From the NCBI GenBank assembly GCA_030490835.1, contig CM059973.1, positions 47,868,008 through 47,932,007 of the forward strand: 64,000 nt of DNA. Reading direction: 5' to 3'. Shown in pieces: positions 45,334 through 58,519 of this stretch. Position numbers and translations under genes: made by a program. The stretch comes from Annona cherimola. Its lineage: Eukaryota; Streptophyta; Magnoliopsida; Magnoliales; Annonaceae. The first letter of the stretch is position 1; each line of letters opens with the position of its first letter. The notes beneath the pieces were generated by a model. The model saw only the letters and a list, made by a program, of their open reading frames with translations. It ran no database searches and had not been told where the DNA came from.

Positions 45334-46916
45334 TGTTGGAAACATGAGGAAAACTAGCTAAATCTATGTTTTGATGATTAACAAATCAATTTGAGAAAGT
45401 CTTGGCTACTAACAAGTTTGTGAAATGTCTTAAGGAATATACATTTGAAGAAAATCAAGTTGGAAGGCCAAGTCGTTCCCCAAGTCGACTCCAAGATCGA
45501 CTTCAAACATGCAGAACGTCCAAAGCTGAAAACGGAAGAAGGGAAGGCGAAGTCGCAGGCCAAGTCGACTCCACCTGCGACTTGAGTAGTCAAGTCGCAA
45601 ACGAAGTCGACCTCACCATCGACTTCAGTCGGGCGAAACCTTCCAGAGTTGAATTCGAAACAGCAGAATGCCGAAGTCGCACCCCAAGTCGACTCCACGT
45701 GCGACTTGAGGTGAAGTCGCAGCCGAAGTCGACTCCGACATCGACTTCGATCGGGCAGAGGCGATTTTTCAGAAGATAAGCTGGAATGCATATTCAAGAT
45801 GAAATCAAGTCATGAGTCCAAAGCGAAGCAAGGAGGTTGAATCAATCATGCAAGGGTCAAGCTCTTCAAGATTCACAAAGACTACAAGTAAGAGGAGCTA
45901 TTCCAAAATGAAAACGATTGAAGAAAAACATTCTGCAAAGAATCAGAACTTGAAGTCGCGAGCAGAAGGTGAAGTCGCACCCCAAGTCGACTCCACCTGC
46001 GACTTGGGTGAAGTCGCAAAGCCAAGTCGACCCTGACTGGAACTTGAAGTTGCGACGGAGAAGCGAAGTCTCACCCGAAGTCGACTCCATCTGCGACTTG
46101 GGCGAAGTCGCATCCGAAGTCGACTCCACATGCGACTTGGGTCGCAACGGTCGGAATTAATTCGAACGTTGGCGCATTAAATGCGCGCCACCTACCTTCT
46201 AACGTTCGGATTCCCTCCAAAATTATAAAAGGGAGTTATTGTGGACGAGGGAAGTAGTTGGAAAACATTAAGTGAGCATAACTCCTATCTACAAGAGCAT
46301 TAAAGTGATCAAGCCAATCAAGAGAGGAAGAATCGTGCTTCAAGTTGCAAGAGCTACACTCAGAAACTTCAAAGCCATCATCTACAAGTTCTTCCCTGCG
46401 CAAAATTGTTTCTACACACCTGTAAAGTGTAGCTTACTTTTATTGTTTACTTGTTTGTGTTGAACTTGATTTAGCTTGCGTAGCTAAGATCAAGAGGTAG
46501 CAAAGTAGTGTGTGATTGGAGTGTGACTCATCACCTACTTGTGCTAAGTGTTTGATGCCCCCTAGAGCTAGAATCTAGAAGAGAGCAAGAGGCTCTGGTT
46601 GTATATGCCCCCTAGAGCTAGAATCTAGAAGAGAGCAAGAGGCTCTAGTTGTATTCGCGGAATACAATAGTGGAACCCAAGTCACAAGGAGTGTGAGCTT
46701 GGAAGAGTGGAGTAGGGAGGTTGCCCGAACCACTATAAAATCCTTGTCTACTTGTTTTTATTTCTGCTCTCTTTATTACTTTGCTTTCCATTCAGTTTCT
46801 TCATTAAAAGGGATTAATTCTACAAGGGGTTAAGTTTTTAAGTTACCAAAAGAAATTTTTAAGAACCCAATTCACCCCTCCCCTCTTGGGTTTTGCCATC
46901 TATTCGGGACCCAACA
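45334..46916 (+). repeat. Copia LTR 2 (1583 bp), shared by units 1 and 2
   Basis: TGTTGG/CCAACA. It has the extra 39-bp module missing from LTR1 and the duplicated 50-bp block. GTCGAC clusters at about 45468-45752 and 45955-46153 hold nine palindromes. Confidence 0.95.
45468..46153 (+). repeat. GTCGAC hairpin modules in LTR 2
   Basis: Clusters A (45468-45752) and B (45955-46153). Perfect stems include AAGTCGCAGG/CCTGCGACTT, AAGTCGCAC/GTGCGACTT and AAGTCGCAT/ATGCGACTT. Confidence 0.92.
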
Positions 46917-46918
46917 AG

Positions 46919-46930
46919 TGGTATCAGAGC
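46919..46930 (+). promoter_or_regulatory. Primer binding site, unit 2
   Basis: TGGTATCAGAGC, identical to unit 1. Confidence 0.95.
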
Positions 46931-46964
46931 AGGCCTTTGAATTGAATCAAAGAGATCTATTATC

Positions 46965-48557
46965 ATGGCATCCCAATCTACTTCCGTTCCTGCTTTTGCC
47001 GAGGGCCAATCTTTTACAAGGCCACCATTGTTTGATGGGAACAACTTTGGTTATTGGAAGCTTCGTATGAAGCAACTCATTATGGCTACCGATATGGACT
47101 CTTGGATTGCAATCCAAGACGGTGTAATCTTGCCTATAGATGAAAGAGCTTCCAAGTGGACCGAAGAGGAAGTTAGAACCGTCAAGAGCAATGCCAAGGC
47201 AATGAATTCTTTATTTTGTGCTCTTACGGCTTCGGAGTATGATAGAGTATCTTCTTGTTTGACTGCAAAAGAAATATGGGATACTCTAACATCCATTTAT
47301 GAAGGAACCTCCCAAGTCCAAGGGACTAGGAGAAATATTTTGATAGGAGAGTTGGAAAGTTTTAGAATGCTAGACACTGAAAATATTTCTGAAATGTTTG
47401 CAAGATTTTCTAAGATTACTAATGCTCTCAAAGGTCTTGGAAAAGCTATCTCTGAATCCGAACAGGTGATGAAGATACTAAGAGCTCTACCGGATTCATG
47501 GACTCCAAAGATTACAGCTATTGAAGAAGCGAAAGACCTCAACACCCTAAAGCTAGAAGATCTAATTAGCTCACTAATGTCACATGAGCTAATTAAGAGA
47601 AGAAACGAAGAGAATCATGAAAGAAGAAAATACCAAAGGCCAAGAGGAAGAGGCATGTTCGTCAACGAGGAAACTTCATCAACATGCAGCTCTTCAACCG
47701 ACGACAATGATGCAGCCAACTGTGCAAGAATATGCTGCATGGCACGAATCGAGCAAGAAGAGGACTTGCTATGCTTGAACACAACGGAAGTTTTGGAAGA
47801 TCAATCCATCTCAACAAAATACACAGAAAGTGAAGAGGTAACTTCCAAACCTTGTCATTCTCAATCTAGTTATTCTTCTTTTCATAATTGCCTCAAATGT
47901 GCTGAATTAGAAGAACTACAATTTGCATATGATTCATTATATGAGGAGATCAAAAAGCTAGGAAACAAGTTGACATTAAAGAGACAACAATGTAACTTTG
48001 TTATTATTGAAAATGGAAAACTAGCTGAAAAATCAACAAAACTGAAAGAAGAAAATGAATCATTGTTGAAAGAGATAAAGAAACTGAAAAAGGAGAACAA
48101 ATCCTTAAATGAATCATTAGCAAAGTTCTCTAATCCAGGAGAAAGTGTAAAGATGTTTCTGAACATGACCTCCCAAACAAACAAAAGAGGTCTTGGATAC
48201 AATACATTTGAGCAAGGAGAAAGTGGCAAATCAAATGTACCTACACTTGGGAAATATCAAATCAAAATTGCACCTATATACAAGCTACAAAGGAGAAATG
48301 TTATGTGGACTAAAAGACCAACATTTGAACCAAAATATACTTGGAGGCCTACTCCTAGATTACCAATGGCTTGCAACTTTTGCAACAAAATGGGTCATAG
48401 AGTTTATAAGTGTAACTTTAAGAGATTATTTGACCATGGTGCTAAATTAGTTTGGGTTCCAAGAAACACAAGATTTGGACTTTCTAAGTTGGAGCAACAA
48501 AGGTTGAATAATATTACTAACCCAAATGGACCCATAAAATGGGTACCAAAAAGATAA
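46965..48557 (+). CDS. gag: Copia gag, unit 2
   Basis: 530 residues, same domains as unit 1 gag (gag core, coiled coil, one CCHC knuckle). The one residue change I noted from unit 1 is Leu to Phe in the [10 protein letters not shown] block at the start of the coiled coil (near 47921). There is also a silent GTG/GTA change near 48237. Intact, ending in TAA with pol in the +1 frame. Confidence 0.95.
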   Translation: MASQSTSVPAFAEGQSFTRPPLFDGNNFGYWKLRMKQLIMATDMDSWIAIQDGVILPIDERASKWTEEEVRTVKSNAKAMNSLFCALTASEYDRVSSCLTAKEIWDTLTSIYEGTSQVQGTRRNILIGELESFRMLDTENISEMFARFSKITNALKGLGKAISESEQVMKILRALPDSWTPKITAIEEAKDLNTLKLEDLISSLMSHELIKRRNEENHERRKYQRPRGRGMFVNEETSSTCSSSTDDNDAANCARICCMARIEQEEDLLCLNTTEVLEDQSISTKYTESEEVTSKPCHSQSSYSSFHNCLKCAELEELQFAYDSLYEEIKKLGNKLTLKRQQCNFVIIENGKLAEKSTKLKEENESLLKEIKKLKKENKSLNESLAKFSNPGESVKMFLNMTSQTNKRGLGYNTFEQGESGKSNVPTLGKYQIKIAPIYKLQRRNVMWTKRPTFEPKYTWRPTPRLPMACNFCNKMGHRVYKCNFKRLFDHGAKLVWVPRNTRFGLSKLEQQRLNNITNPNGPIKWVPKR

Positions 48558-48564
48558 GGATTAT

Positions 48565-51500
48565 TTGTTTACTTTTCAGATTTGTTTAAAGGCAAAGGCA
48601 AATAATGTATGGTTCATGGATAGCGGTTGTTCAAGGCACATGACTGGAGAAAGAAATTTGTTTCACAAACTTAAGCCTTGCAACGACGGAACTGTTGCCT
48701 TTGGAAATAATGAGAAAGGTAAAATCAAAGGTAAAGGAAATATTTATAGTAGTTCAAATGCATGCATGGAGGATGTTTTGTTTGTTGAAGGACTCAAGCA
48801 TAACTTAATGAGCATTAGCCAATTATGTGATAAAGGATATAAGGTTGTGTTTGAATCATCTGTATGCAATGTATTTGATGGTGAGCATATCATGTTTAGT
48901 GGAAAAAGACATGGAAATATATATTTGGTTTCACTTGATGAACTAGATGGTCAATGTCTAATGGCCATTGATAATGATCCATGGGTTTGGCATAAAAGGC
49001 TTGGACACATAAACATGAGAAATATAAAAACCCTATGGAAAAAGAGTTTGGTAGAAGGCTTGCCTAAGTTGAAATATGACAAAGACAAAATATGTAAGGC
49101 ATGTCAATTATCTAAACAACCAAAGATGCCTTTCTCTACCAAAAAGGAGATTTCCACCACTAGGCCGCTTGAATTGCTACACATGGATCTATATGGGCCA
49201 TCCGACATTTTAACCATTGGTGGAAAGAAATATGTATTTGTAATTGTTGATGACTTTTCAAGATTCACATGGATAATTCTTTTAGCTAGCAAAGATGAAG
49301 CCTTCTCTATGTTTGCAACGTTTGTAAACTTGGTGGAAAATGAAAAACAAAGTACTATTATGACTATAAGAAGTGACCATGGTGGTGAATTTGAGAACAA
49401 ACAATTCATAGAATTATGTAATGAAAAAGGAATTCATCACACATTTTCTGCACCAAGGACTCCACAACAAAATGGAGTAGTGGAGAGGAAAAATAGAACT
49501 ATACAAGAGATGGCTAGAACTATGCTAAATGAGAGCAAATTATCTAAGAAGTTTTGGGGTGAAGCTGTAAGTACAGCTTGTCATGTATTGAATCGAGTTA
49601 CCATTAGAGCAATCTTGAAAAAGACCCCATATGAGCTATGGAAGGGAAGGAAACCAAACATATCTTATTTTCATGCTTTTGGATGCACATGTTATGTTCT
49701 GAACAATGGAAAAACCAACTTGGGAAAACTTGATGCTAAAAGTGATGAAGCAATATTCCTTGGTTATTCATCAAATAGCAAAGCATATAGAGTTTTCAAT
49801 AAACGAAACCAAGTTGTAGAAGAATCCATACATGTTATTTTTGATGAAACTAACACATGCTTTAAAAGAAAGGATGATTCAAGTGATGCAGATGACATAG
49901 CAAATGGCCTTGAAAGGCTGCACGTGGAAAAGCAAGAAGAGTCCATGGAGGAAAGGGTAAGTGAAGGTGATGATTCCTATAAACCTCCATCTGATTTAAA
50001 ATTCAAACATGCACATCCAATTGAGCAAGTTATAGGAAATGTGTATGAAGGTGTAAAAATTAGAAGGTCAAAGCAAAATGTGTGTGGACAATATGCTTTT
50101 GTATCCAAAATTGAACCTTCTAATATTGATCAAGCTCTTGATGATGAAAACTGGATTATAGCAATGCAAGAAGAGCTAAATCAATTTGAAAGAAATCAAG
50201 TTTGGCACCTTGTTCCTAGACCAAATGACTGTATTGTTATTGGCACCAAGTGGGTCTTTAGGAACAAATTAGATGAAAGTGGACTTGTAGTGAGAAACAA
50301 AGCTAGACTTGTGGCAAAAGGATACTCACAAGAAGAAGGAATAGATTTTGAAGAATCCTATGCCCCGGTTGCTAGATTAGAGGCAATTCGCATCTTACTA
50401 GCTTTTGCATCTCACATGAACTTTAAATTGTTTCAAATGGATGTCAAAAGTGCATTTCTGAATGGTTATATAAATGAAGAGGTGTATGTAGAACAACCAC
50501 CTGGATTTGAACAAAAGGATCAATCAAAGTATGTTTACAAGCTAACCAAAGCATTATATGGATTAAAACAAGCTCCAAGAGCTTGGTATGATAGACTAAG
50601 CAAATTTCTGATTGATCATGATTTTCAAAAAGGAAATGTAGACACCACTTTGTTTATCAAGTACAATGGAAAGGATATATTGATCATTCAGATTTATGTA
50701 GATGATATTATTTTTGGTGCTACTAATGAAACTCTTTGCCAAGAATTTTCTGAGCTTATGCAGAAAGAGTTTGAGATGAGCATGATAGGAGAGCTAAACT
50801 TCTTCCTTGGACTGCAAATCAAGCAACTAAATGAAGGAATCTTCATAAACCAGTCCAAATACATCAAGGAGATGCTCAAGAAGTTTGGCATGGAGAACAG
50901 CAAAGGAGCAAACACGCCCATGAGCTCCACAATCAAAATGGACAAAGATGAAAAGGGAAAATTAGTTGATATGAAAGTGTATAGAAGCATGATAGGTTCC
51001 TTATTGTATTTAACTGCTTCTAGGCCAGATATTTTGTTTAGTGTGTGTATGTGCTCTAGATTTCAATCATGCCCAAAAGAATCACACTTGGTAGCTGTGA
51101 AAAGAATTTTTAGATATCTAGTAGACACTACCAATTTAGGACTATGGTATCCAAAGGGCTCTAATTTTGATCTAATCGGCTACTCGGATGCGGATTTTGC
51201 TGGTTACAAAGTAGATAGAAAAAGCACTAGTGGAACATGTCAGTTTCTTGGAAGCATGTTGGTTTCATGGTTTTCAAGAAAACAAACTAGTGTTGTTCTA
51301 TCTACGGCGGAAGCCGAATATATTGCCGCCGGGAGCTGTTGTGCTCAATTACTTTGGATGAAACAGCAACTTAGGGACTATGGCATGGATTTGAAAGATA
51401 TACCTATCAAATGTGACAATACCAGTGCCATATGTCTAACCAAGAATCCAGTCTTGCATTCTAGGACCAAACATATAGACCTTAGACATCATTTCATTAG

Positions 51501-51639
51501 AGAACATGTAGAAAATCATGACATATGTTTGGTATATGTAAGAACAGAGGATCAAGTTGCAGATATATTCACTAAGCCCCTAGCAAAAGAAGCATTTTAT
51601 AAGATTAGAAATGACATGGGAATGCTTGAACTAACTTAA
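48565..51639 (+). CDS. pol: Copia pol, unit 2
   Basis: 1024 codons, complete, with the same catalytic residues as unit 1. It differs at KGKL (near 50957) and a few silent sites. It shares the RHGN and NQVVEES variants with unit 1, whereas units 3 and 4 have RYGN and NTVVEES. Confidence 0.96.
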   Translation: MFTFQICLKAKANNVWFMDSGCSRHMTGERNLFHKLKPCNDGTVAFGNNEKGKIKGKGNIYSSSNACMEDVLFVEGLKHNLMSISQLCDKGYKVVFESSVCNVFDGEHIMFSGKRHGNIYLVSLDELDGQCLMAIDNDPWVWHKRLGHINMRNIKTLWKKSLVEGLPKLKYDKDKICKACQLSKQPKMPFSTKKEISTTRPLELLHMDLYGPSDILTIGGKKYVFVIVDDFSRFTWIILLASKDEAFSMFATFVNLVENEKQSTIMTIRSDHGGEFENKQFIELCNEKGIHHTFSAPRTPQQNGVVERKNRTIQEMARTMLNESKLSKKFWGEAVSTACHVLNRVTIRAILKKTPYELWKGRKPNISYFHAFGCTCYVLNNGKTNLGKLDAKSDEAIFLGYSSNSKAYRVFNKRNQVVEESIHVIFDETNTCFKRKDDSSDADDIANGLERLHVEKQEESMEERVSEGDDSYKPPSDLKFKHAHPIEQVIGNVYEGVKIRRSKQNVCGQYAFVSKIEPSNIDQALDDENWIIAMQEELNQFERNQVWHLVPRPNDCIVIGTKWVFRNKLDESGLVVRNKARLVAKGYSQEEGIDFEESYAPVARLEAIRILLAFASHMNFKLFQMDVKSAFLNGYINEEVYVEQPPGFEQKDQSKYVYKLTKALYGLKQAPRAWYDRLSKFLIDHDFQKGNVDTTLFIKYNGKDILIIQIYVDDIIFGATNETLCQEFSELMQKEFEMSMIGELNFFLGLQIKQLNEGIFINQSKYIKEMLKKFGMENSKGANTPMSSTIKMDKDEKGKLVDMKVYRSMIGSLLYLTASRPDILFSVCMCSRFQSCPKESHLVAVKRIFRYLVDTTNLGLWYPKGSNFDLIGYSDADFAGYKVDRKSTSGTCQFLGSMLVSWFSRKQTSVVLSTAEAEYIAAGSCCAQLLWMKQQLRDYGMDLKDIPIKCDNTSAICLTKNPVLHSRTKHIDLRHHFIREHVENHDICLVYVRTEDQVADIFTKPLAKEAFYKIRNDMGMLELT

Positions 51640-51951
51640 AGCATAAATTGAGGGGGAGCACCCATTTAGGGGGAGCAAACCCACTTGTTTCTTTACCCTC
51701 TAATCTTTTTAATATATTGACAAAAAGGGGGAGAGAGATTTAAGAATGGGGAGAAGAAGAGGATTTGAGTATAAGTTATTTGAGTATAAGTCTTTATGAT
51801 TAAAGGGGAGAGAGATTTAAGGAGAGAAGAGTAGGATATGTATATACTTAAATGAATACTTTGAATGTTTGCATTATGAATATGAGCTTATTTATTTAAA
51901 TGAAAGGTGTCCACTCAAATCGGTTTTGTCAATCATCAAAAAGGGGGAGAT
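51640..51951 (+). promoter_or_regulatory. 3' non-coding region and polypurine tract, unit 2
   Basis: Same as unit 1. PPT AAAAAGGGGGAGA at 51938-51950. Confidence 0.92.
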
Positions 51952-53484
51952 TGTTGGAAACATGAGGAAAACTAGCTAAATCTATGTTTTGATGATTAAC
52001 AAATCAATTTGAGAAAGTCTTGGCTACTAACAAGTTTGTGAAATGTCTTAAGGAATATACATTTGAAGAAAATCAAGTTGGAAGGCCAAGTCGTTCCCCA
52101 AGTCGACTCCAAGATCGACTTCAAACATGCAGAACGTCCAAAGCTGAAAACGGAAGAAGGGAAGGCGAAGTCGCAGGCCAAGTCGACTCCACCTGCGACT
52201 TGAGTAGTCAAGTCGCAAACGAAGTCGACCTCACCATCGACTTCAGTCGGGCGAAACCTTCCAGAGTTGAATTCGAAACAGCAGAATGCCGAAGTCGCAC
52301 CCCAAGTCGACTCCACGTGCGACTTGAGGTGAAGTCGCAGCCGAAGTCGACTCCGACATCGACTTCGATCGGGCAGAGGCGATTTTTCAGAAGATAAGCT
52401 GGAATGCATATTCAAGATGAAATCAAGTCATGAGTCCAAAGCGAAGCAAGGAGGTTGAATCAATCATGCAAGGGTCAAGCTCTTCAAGATTCACAAAGAC
52501 TACAAGTAAGAGGAGCTATTCCAAAATGAAAACGATTGAAGAAAAATATTCTGCAAAGAATCAGAACTTGAAGTCGCGAGCAGAAGGTGAAGTCGCACCC
52601 CAAGTCGACTCCACCTGCGACTTGGGTGAAGTCGCAAAGCCAAGTCGACCCTGACTGGAACTTGAAGTTGCGACGGAGAAGCGAAGTCGCACCCGAAGTC
52701 GACTCCATCTGCGACTTGGGCGAAGTCGCATCCGAAGTCGACTCCACATGCGACTTGGGTCGCAACGGTCGGAATTAATTCGAACGTTGGCGCATTAAAT
52801 GCGCGCCACCTACCTTCTAACGTTCGGATTCCCTCCAAAATTATAAAAGGGAGTTATTGTGGACGAGGGAAGTAGTTGGAAAACATTAAGTGAGCATAAC
52901 TCCTATCTACAAGAGCATTAAAGTGATCAAGCCAATCAAGAGAGGAAGAATCGTGCTTCAAGTTGCAAGAGCTACACTCAGAAACTTCAAAGCCATCATC
53001 TACAAGTTCTTCCCTGCGCAAAATTGTTTCTACACACCTGTAAAGTGTAGCTTACTTTTATTGTTTACTTGTTTGTGTTGAACTTGATTTAGCTTGCGTA
53101 GCTAAGATCAAGAGGTAGCAAAGTAGTGTGTGATTGGAGTGTGACTCATCACCTACTTGTGCTAAGTGTTTGATGCCCCCTAGAGCTAGAATCTAGAAGA
53201 GAGCAAGAGGCTCTAGTTGTATTCGCGGAATACAATAGTGGAACCCAAGTCACAAGGAGTGTGAGCTTGGAAGAGTGGAGTAGGGAGGTTGCCCGAACCA
53301 CTATAAAATCCTTGTCTACTTGTTTTTATTTCTGCTCTCTTTATTACTTTGCTTTCCATTCAGTTTCTTCATTAAAAGGGATTAATTCTACAAGGGGTTA
53401 AGTTTTTAAGTTACCAAAAGAAATTTTTAAGAACCCAATTCACCCCTCCCCTCTTGGGTTTTGCCATCTATTCGGGACCCAACA
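51952..53484 (+). repeat. Copia LTR 3 (1533 bp), shared by units 2 and 3
   Basis: TGTTGG/CCAACA. The only array LTR with a single copy of the 50-bp CCCCTAGAGCT block (53173-53222 region), the state also seen in the old copies at 1-1480 and 18051-18394. GTCGAC clusters at about 52087-52371 and 52571-52769. Has AAATATTCTGC where the others have AAACATTCTGC. Confidence 0.95.
52087..52769 (+). repeat. GTCGAC hairpin modules in LTR 3
   Basis: Clusters A (52087-52371) and B (52571-52769), with the same nine-palindrome organisation as LTR2. Confidence 0.92.
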
Positions 53485-53486
53485 AG

Positions 53487-53498
53487 TGGTATCAGAGC
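53487..53498 (+). promoter_or_regulatory. Primer binding site, unit 3
   Basis: TGGTATCAGAGC, identical to unit 1. Confidence 0.95.
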
Positions 53499-53532
53499 AG
53501 GCCTTTGAATTGAATCAAAGAGATCTATTATC

Positions 53533-55125
53533 ATGGCATCCCAATCTACTTCCGTTCCTGCTTTTGCCGAGGGCCAATCTTTTACAAGGCCACCATTGTT
53601 TGATGGGAACAACTTTGGTTATTGGAAGCTTCGTATGAAGCAACTCATTATGGCTACCGATATGGACTCTTGGATTGCAATCCAAGACGGTGTAATCTTG
53701 CCTATAGATGAAAGAGCTTCCAAGTGGACCGAAGAGGAAGTTAGAACCGTCAAGAGCAATGCCAAGGCAATGAATTCTTTATTTTGTGTTCTTACGGCTT
53801 CGGAGTATGATAGAGTATCTTCTTGTTTGACTGCAAAAGAAATATGGGATACTCTAACATCCATTTATGAAGGAACCTCCCAAGTCCAAGGGACTAGGAG
53901 AAATATTTTGATAGGAGAGTTGGAAAGTTTTAGAATGCTAGACACTGAAAATATTTCTGAAATGTTTGCAAGATTTTCTAAGATTACTAATGCTCTCAAA
54001 GGTCTTGGAAAATCTATCTCTGAATCCGAACAGGTGATGAAGATACTAAGAGCTCTACCGGATTCATGGACTCCAAAGATTACAGCTATTGAAGAAGCGA
54101 AAGACCTCAACACCCTAAAGCTAGAAGATCTAATTAGCTCACTAATGTCACATGAGCTAATTAAGAGAAGAAACGAAGAGAATCATGAAAGAAGAAAATA
54201 CCAAAGGCCAAGAGGAAGAGGCATGTTCGTCAACGAGGAAACTTCATCAACATGCAGCTCTTCAACCGACGACAATGATGCAGCCAACTGTGCAAGAATA
54301 TGCTGCATGGCACGAATCGAGCAAGAAGAGGACTTGCTATGCTTGAACACAACGGAAGTTTTGGAAGATCAATCCATCTCAACAAAATACACAGAAAGTG
54401 AAGAGGTAACTTCCAAACCTTGTCATTCTCAATCTAGTTATTCTTCTTTTCATAATTGCCTCAAATGTGCTGAATTAGAAGAACTACAACTTGCATATGA
54501 TTCATTATATGAGGAGATCAAAAAGCTAGGAAACAAGTTGACATTAAAGAGACAACAATGTAACTTTGTTATTATTGAAAATGGAAAACTAGCTGAAAAA
54601 TCAACAAAACTGAAAGAAGAAAATGAATCATTGTTGAAAGAGATAAAGAAACTGAAAAAGGAGAACAAATCCTTAAATGAATCATTAGCAAAGTTCTCTA
54701 ATCCAGGAGAAAGTGTAAAGATGTTTCTGAACATGACCTCCCAAACAAACAAAAGAGGTCTTGGATACAATACATTTGAGCAAGGAGAAAGTGGCAAATC
54801 AAATGTGCCTACACTTGGAAAATATCAAATCAAAATTGCACCTATATACAAGCTACAAAGGAGAAATGTTATGTGGACTAAAAGACCAACATTTGAACCA
54901 AAATATACTTGGAGGCCTACTCCTAGATTACCAATGGCTTGCAACTTTTGCAACAAAATGGGTCATAGAGTTTATAAGTGTAACTTTAAGAGATTATTTG
55001 ACCATGGTGCTAAATTAGTTTGGGTTCCAAGAAACACAAGATTTGGACTTTCTAAGTTGGAGCAACAAAGGTTGAATAATATTACTAACCCAAATGGACC
55101 CATAAAATGGGTACCAAAAAGATAA
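53533..55125 (+). CDS. gag: Copia gag, unit 3
   Basis: 530 residues, intact. Private changes: Ala to Val in FCVLTAS (near 53789), Ala to Ser in LGKSISE (near 54013) and, from the GGG/GGA difference near 54819, a silent change. The most diverged gag of the four, but all domains are kept. Confidence 0.95.
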   Translation: MASQSTSVPAFAEGQSFTRPPLFDGNNFGYWKLRMKQLIMATDMDSWIAIQDGVILPIDERASKWTEEEVRTVKSNAKAMNSLFCVLTASEYDRVSSCLTAKEIWDTLTSIYEGTSQVQGTRRNILIGELESFRMLDTENISEMFARFSKITNALKGLGKSISESEQVMKILRALPDSWTPKITAIEEAKDLNTLKLEDLISSLMSHELIKRRNEENHERRKYQRPRGRGMFVNEETSSTCSSSTDDNDAANCARICCMARIEQEEDLLCLNTTEVLEDQSISTKYTESEEVTSKPCHSQSSYSSFHNCLKCAELEELQLAYDSLYEEIKKLGNKLTLKRQQCNFVIIENGKLAEKSTKLKEENESLLKEIKKLKKENKSLNESLAKFSNPGESVKMFLNMTSQTNKRGLGYNTFEQGESGKSNVPTLGKYQIKIAPIYKLQRRNVMWTKRPTFEPKYTWRPTPRLPMACNFCNKMGHRVYKCNFKRLFDHGAKLVWVPRNTRFGLSKLEQQRLNNITNPNGPIKWVPKR

Positions 55126-55132
55126 GGATTAT

Positions 55133-58100
55133 TTGTTTACTTTTCAGATTTGTTTAAAGGCAAAGGCAAATAATGTATGGTTCATGGATAGCGGTTGTTC
55201 AAGGCACATGACTGGAGAAAGAAATTTGTTTCACAAACTTAAGCCTTGCAACGACGGAACTGTTGCCTTTGGAAATAATGAGAAAGGTAAAATCAAAGGT
55301 AAAGGAAATATTTATAGTAGTTCAAATGCATGCATGGAGGATGTTTTGTTTGTTGAAGGACTCAAGCATAACTTAATGAGCATTAGCCAATTATGTGATA
55401 AAGGATATAAGGTTGTGTTTGAATCATCTGTATGCAATGTATTTGATGGTGAGCATATCATGTTTAGTGGAAAAAGATATGGAAATATATATTTGGTTTC
55501 ACTTGATGAACTAGATGGTCAATGTCTAATGGCCATTGATAATGATCCATGGGTTTGGCATAAAAGGCTTGGACACATAAACATGAGAAATATAAAAACC
55601 CTATGGAAAAAGAGTTTGGTAGAAGGCTTGCCTAAGTTGAAATATGACAAAGACAAAATATGTAAGGCATGTCAATTATCTAAACAACCAAAGATGCCTT
55701 TCTCTACCAAAAAGGAGATTTCCACCACTAGGCCGCTTGAATTGCTACACATGGATCTATATGGGCCATCCGACATTTTAACCATTGGTGGAAAGAAATA
55801 TGTATTTGTAATTGTTGATGACTTTTCAAGATTCACATGGATAATTCTTTTAGCTAGCAAAGATGAAGCCTTCTCTATGTTTGCAACGTTTGTAAACTTG
55901 GTGGAAAATGAAAAACAAAGTACTATTATGACTATAAGAAGTGACCATGGTGGTGAATTTGAGAACAAACAATTCATAGAATTATGTAATGAAAAAGGAA
56001 TTCATCACACATTTTCTGCACCAAGGACTCCACAACAAAATGGAGTAGTGGAGAGGAAAAATAGAACTATACAAGAGATGGCTAGAACTATGCTAAATGA
56101 GAGCAAATTATCTAAGAAGTTTTGGGGTGAAGCTGTAAGTACAGCTTGTCATGTATTGAATCGAGTTACCATTAGAGCAATCTTGAAAAAGACCCCATAT
56201 GAGTTATGGAAGGGAAGGAAACCAAACATATCTTATTTTCATGCTTTTGGATGCACATGTTATGTTCTGAACAATGGAAAAACCAACTTGGGAAAACTTG
56301 ATGCTAAAAGTGATGAAGCAATATTCCTTGGTTATTCATCAAATAGCAAAGCATATAGAGTTTTCAATAAACGAAACACAGTTGTAGAAGAATCCATACA
56401 TGTTATTTTTGATGAAACTAACCCATGCTTTAAAAGAAAGGATGATTCAAGTGATGCAGATGACATAGCAAATGGCCTTGAAAGGCTGCACGTGGAAAAG
56501 CAAGAAGAGTCCATGGAGGAAAGGGTAAGTGAAGGTGATGATTCCTATAAACCTCCATCTGATTTAAAATTCAAACATGCACATCCAATTGAGCAAGTTA
56601 TAGGAAATGTGTATGAAGGTGTAAAAATTAGAAGGTCAAAGCAAAATGTGTGTGGACAATATGCTTTTGTATCCAAAATTGAACCTTCTAATATTGATCA
56701 AGCTCTTGATGATGAAAACTGGATTATAGCAATGCAAGAAGAGCTAAATCAATTTGAAAGAAATCAAGTTTGGCACCTTGTTCCTAGACCAAATGACTGT
56801 ATTGTTATTGGCACCAAGTGGGTCTTTAGGAACAAATTAGATGAAAGTGGACTTGTAGTGAGAAACAAAGCTAGACTTGTGGCAAAAGGATACTCACAAG
56901 AAGAAGGAATAGATTTTGAAGAATCCTATGCCCCGGTTGCTAGATTAGAGGCAATTCGCATCTTACTAGCTTTTGCATCTCACATGAACTTTAAATTGTT
57001 TCAAATGGATGTCAAAAGTGCATTTCTGAATGGTTATATAAATGAAGAGGTGTATGTAGAACAACCACCTGGATTTGAACAAAAGGATCAATCAAAGTAT
57101 GTTTACAAGCTAACCAAAGCATTATATGGATTAAAACAAGCTCCAAGAGCTTGGTATGATAGACTAAGCAAATTTCTGATTGATCATGATTTTCAAAAAG
57201 GAAATGTAGACACCACTTTGTTTATCAAGTACAATGGAAAGGATATATTGATCATTCAGATTTATGTAGATGATATTATTTTTGGTGCTACTAATGAAAC
57301 TCTTTGCCAAGAATTTTCTGAGCTTATGCAGAAAGAGTTTGAGATGAGCATGATAGGAGAGCTAAACTTCTTCCTTGGACTGCAAATCAAGCAACTAAAT
57401 GAAGGAATCTTCATAAACCAGTCCAAATACATCAAGGAGATGCTCAAGAAGTTTGGCATGGAGAACAGCAAAGGAGCAAACACGCCCATGAGCTCCACAA
57501 TCAAAATGGACAAAGATGAAAAGGGAAAATTAGTTGATATGAAAGTGTATAGAAGCATGATAGGTTCCTTATTGTATTTAACTGCTTCTAGGCCAGATAT
57601 TTTGTTTAGTGTGTGTATGTGCTCTAGATTTCAATCATGCCCAAAAGAATCACACTTGGTAGCTGTGAAAAGAATTTTTAGATATCTAGTAGACACTACC
57701 AATTTAGGACTATGGTATCCAAAGGGCTCTAATTTTGATCTAATCGGCTACTCGGATGCGGATTTTGCTGGTTACAAAGTAGATAGAAAAAGCACTAGTG
57801 GAACATGTCAGTTTCTTGGAAGCATGTTGGTTTCATGGTTTTCAAGAAAACAAACTAGTGTTGTTCTATCTACGGCGGAAGCCGAATATATTGCCGCCGG
57901 GAGCTGTTGTGCTCAATTACTTTGGATGAAACAGCAACTTAGGGACTATGGCATGGATTTGAAAGATATACCTATCAAATGTGACAATACCAGTGCCATA
58001 TGTCTAACCAAGAATCCAGTCTTGCATTCTAGGACCAAACATATAGACCTTAGACATCATTTCATTAGAGAACATGTAGAAAATCATGACATATGTTTGG

Positions 58101-58207
58101 TATATGTAAGAACAGAGGATCAAGTTGCAGATATATTCACTAAGCCCCTAGCAAAAGAAGCATTTTATAAGATTAGAAATGACATGGGAATGCTTGAACT
58201 AACTTAA
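55133..58207 (+). CDS. pol: Copia pol, unit 3
   Basis: 1024 codons, intact, with the same protease, integrase, RT and RNase H motifs as unit 1. Differs from units 1-2 by RYGN (near 55477), NTVVEES (near 56377) and NPCFK (near 56420), all shared with unit 4, plus a GAGTTA codon pair near 56202 also shared with unit 4. Confidence 0.96.
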   Translation: MFTFQICLKAKANNVWFMDSGCSRHMTGERNLFHKLKPCNDGTVAFGNNEKGKIKGKGNIYSSSNACMEDVLFVEGLKHNLMSISQLCDKGYKVVFESSVCNVFDGEHIMFSGKRYGNIYLVSLDELDGQCLMAIDNDPWVWHKRLGHINMRNIKTLWKKSLVEGLPKLKYDKDKICKACQLSKQPKMPFSTKKEISTTRPLELLHMDLYGPSDILTIGGKKYVFVIVDDFSRFTWIILLASKDEAFSMFATFVNLVENEKQSTIMTIRSDHGGEFENKQFIELCNEKGIHHTFSAPRTPQQNGVVERKNRTIQEMARTMLNESKLSKKFWGEAVSTACHVLNRVTIRAILKKTPYELWKGRKPNISYFHAFGCTCYVLNNGKTNLGKLDAKSDEAIFLGYSSNSKAYRVFNKRNTVVEESIHVIFDETNPCFKRKDDSSDADDIANGLERLHVEKQEESMEERVSEGDDSYKPPSDLKFKHAHPIEQVIGNVYEGVKIRRSKQNVCGQYAFVSKIEPSNIDQALDDENWIIAMQEELNQFERNQVWHLVPRPNDCIVIGTKWVFRNKLDESGLVVRNKARLVAKGYSQEEGIDFEESYAPVARLEAIRILLAFASHMNFKLFQMDVKSAFLNGYINEEVYVEQPPGFEQKDQSKYVYKLTKALYGLKQAPRAWYDRLSKFLIDHDFQKGNVDTTLFIKYNGKDILIIQIYVDDIIFGATNETLCQEFSELMQKEFEMSMIGELNFFLGLQIKQLNEGIFINQSKYIKEMLKKFGMENSKGANTPMSSTIKMDKDEKGKLVDMKVYRSMIGSLLYLTASRPDILFSVCMCSRFQSCPKESHLVAVKRIFRYLVDTTNLGLWYPKGSNFDLIGYSDADFAGYKVDRKSTSGTCQFLGSMLVSWFSRKQTSVVLSTAEAEYIAAGSCCAQLLWMKQQLRDYGMDLKDIPIKCDNTSAICLTKNPVLHSRTKHIDLRHHFIREHVENHDICLVYVRTEDQVADIFTKPLAKEAFYKIRNDMGMLELT

Positions 58208-58519
58208 AGCATAAATTGAGGGGGAGCACCCATTTAGGGGGAGCAAACCCACTTGTTTCTTTACCCTCTAATCTTTTTAATATATTGACAAAAAGGGGGA
58301 GAGAGATTTAAGAATGGGGAGAAGAAGAGGATTTGAGTATAAGTTATTTGAGTATAAGTCTTTATGATTAAAGGGGAGAGAGATTTAAGGAGAGAAGAGT
58401 AGGATATGTATATACTTAAATGAATACTTTGAATGTTTGCATTATGAATATGAGCTTATTTATTTAAATGAAAGGTGTCCACTCAAATCGGTTTTGTCAA
58501 TCATCAAAAAGGGGGAGAT
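58208..58519 (+). promoter_or_regulatory. 3' non-coding region and polypurine tract, unit 3
   Basis: Same as unit 1. PPT AAAAAGGGGGAGA at 58506-58518. Confidence 0.92.

Larger units (their letters stand above)
38755..46916 (+). mobile_element. Ty1/copia unit 1 of the tandem array (LTR1-gag-pol-LTR2)
   Basis: Complete element of about 8.16 kb. LTRs begin TGTTGG and end CCAACA. PBS, gag, pol and PPT follow in order with no disabling mutation. The left flank is Tat-element DNA. The right LTR doubles as the left LTR of unit 2. Gag (530 aa) and pol (1024 aa) are intact. There is no env-like ORF in the ~310 bp between pol and LTR2. Subfamily assignment (SIRE-like or Tork-like) needs a tree. Confidence 0.95.
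45334..53484 (+). mobile_element. Ty1/copia unit 2 of the tandem array (LTR2-gag-pol-LTR3)
   Basis: Complete and apparently intact. Period from LTR2 start to LTR3 start is 6618 bp. The internal sequence differs from unit 1 at only a handful of bases. LTR3 differs from LTR2 by loss of one 50-bp block, but the two share AATTGTTT and ATTCGCGG variants, which fits them being the original LTR pair of one insertion. Confidence 0.95.
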
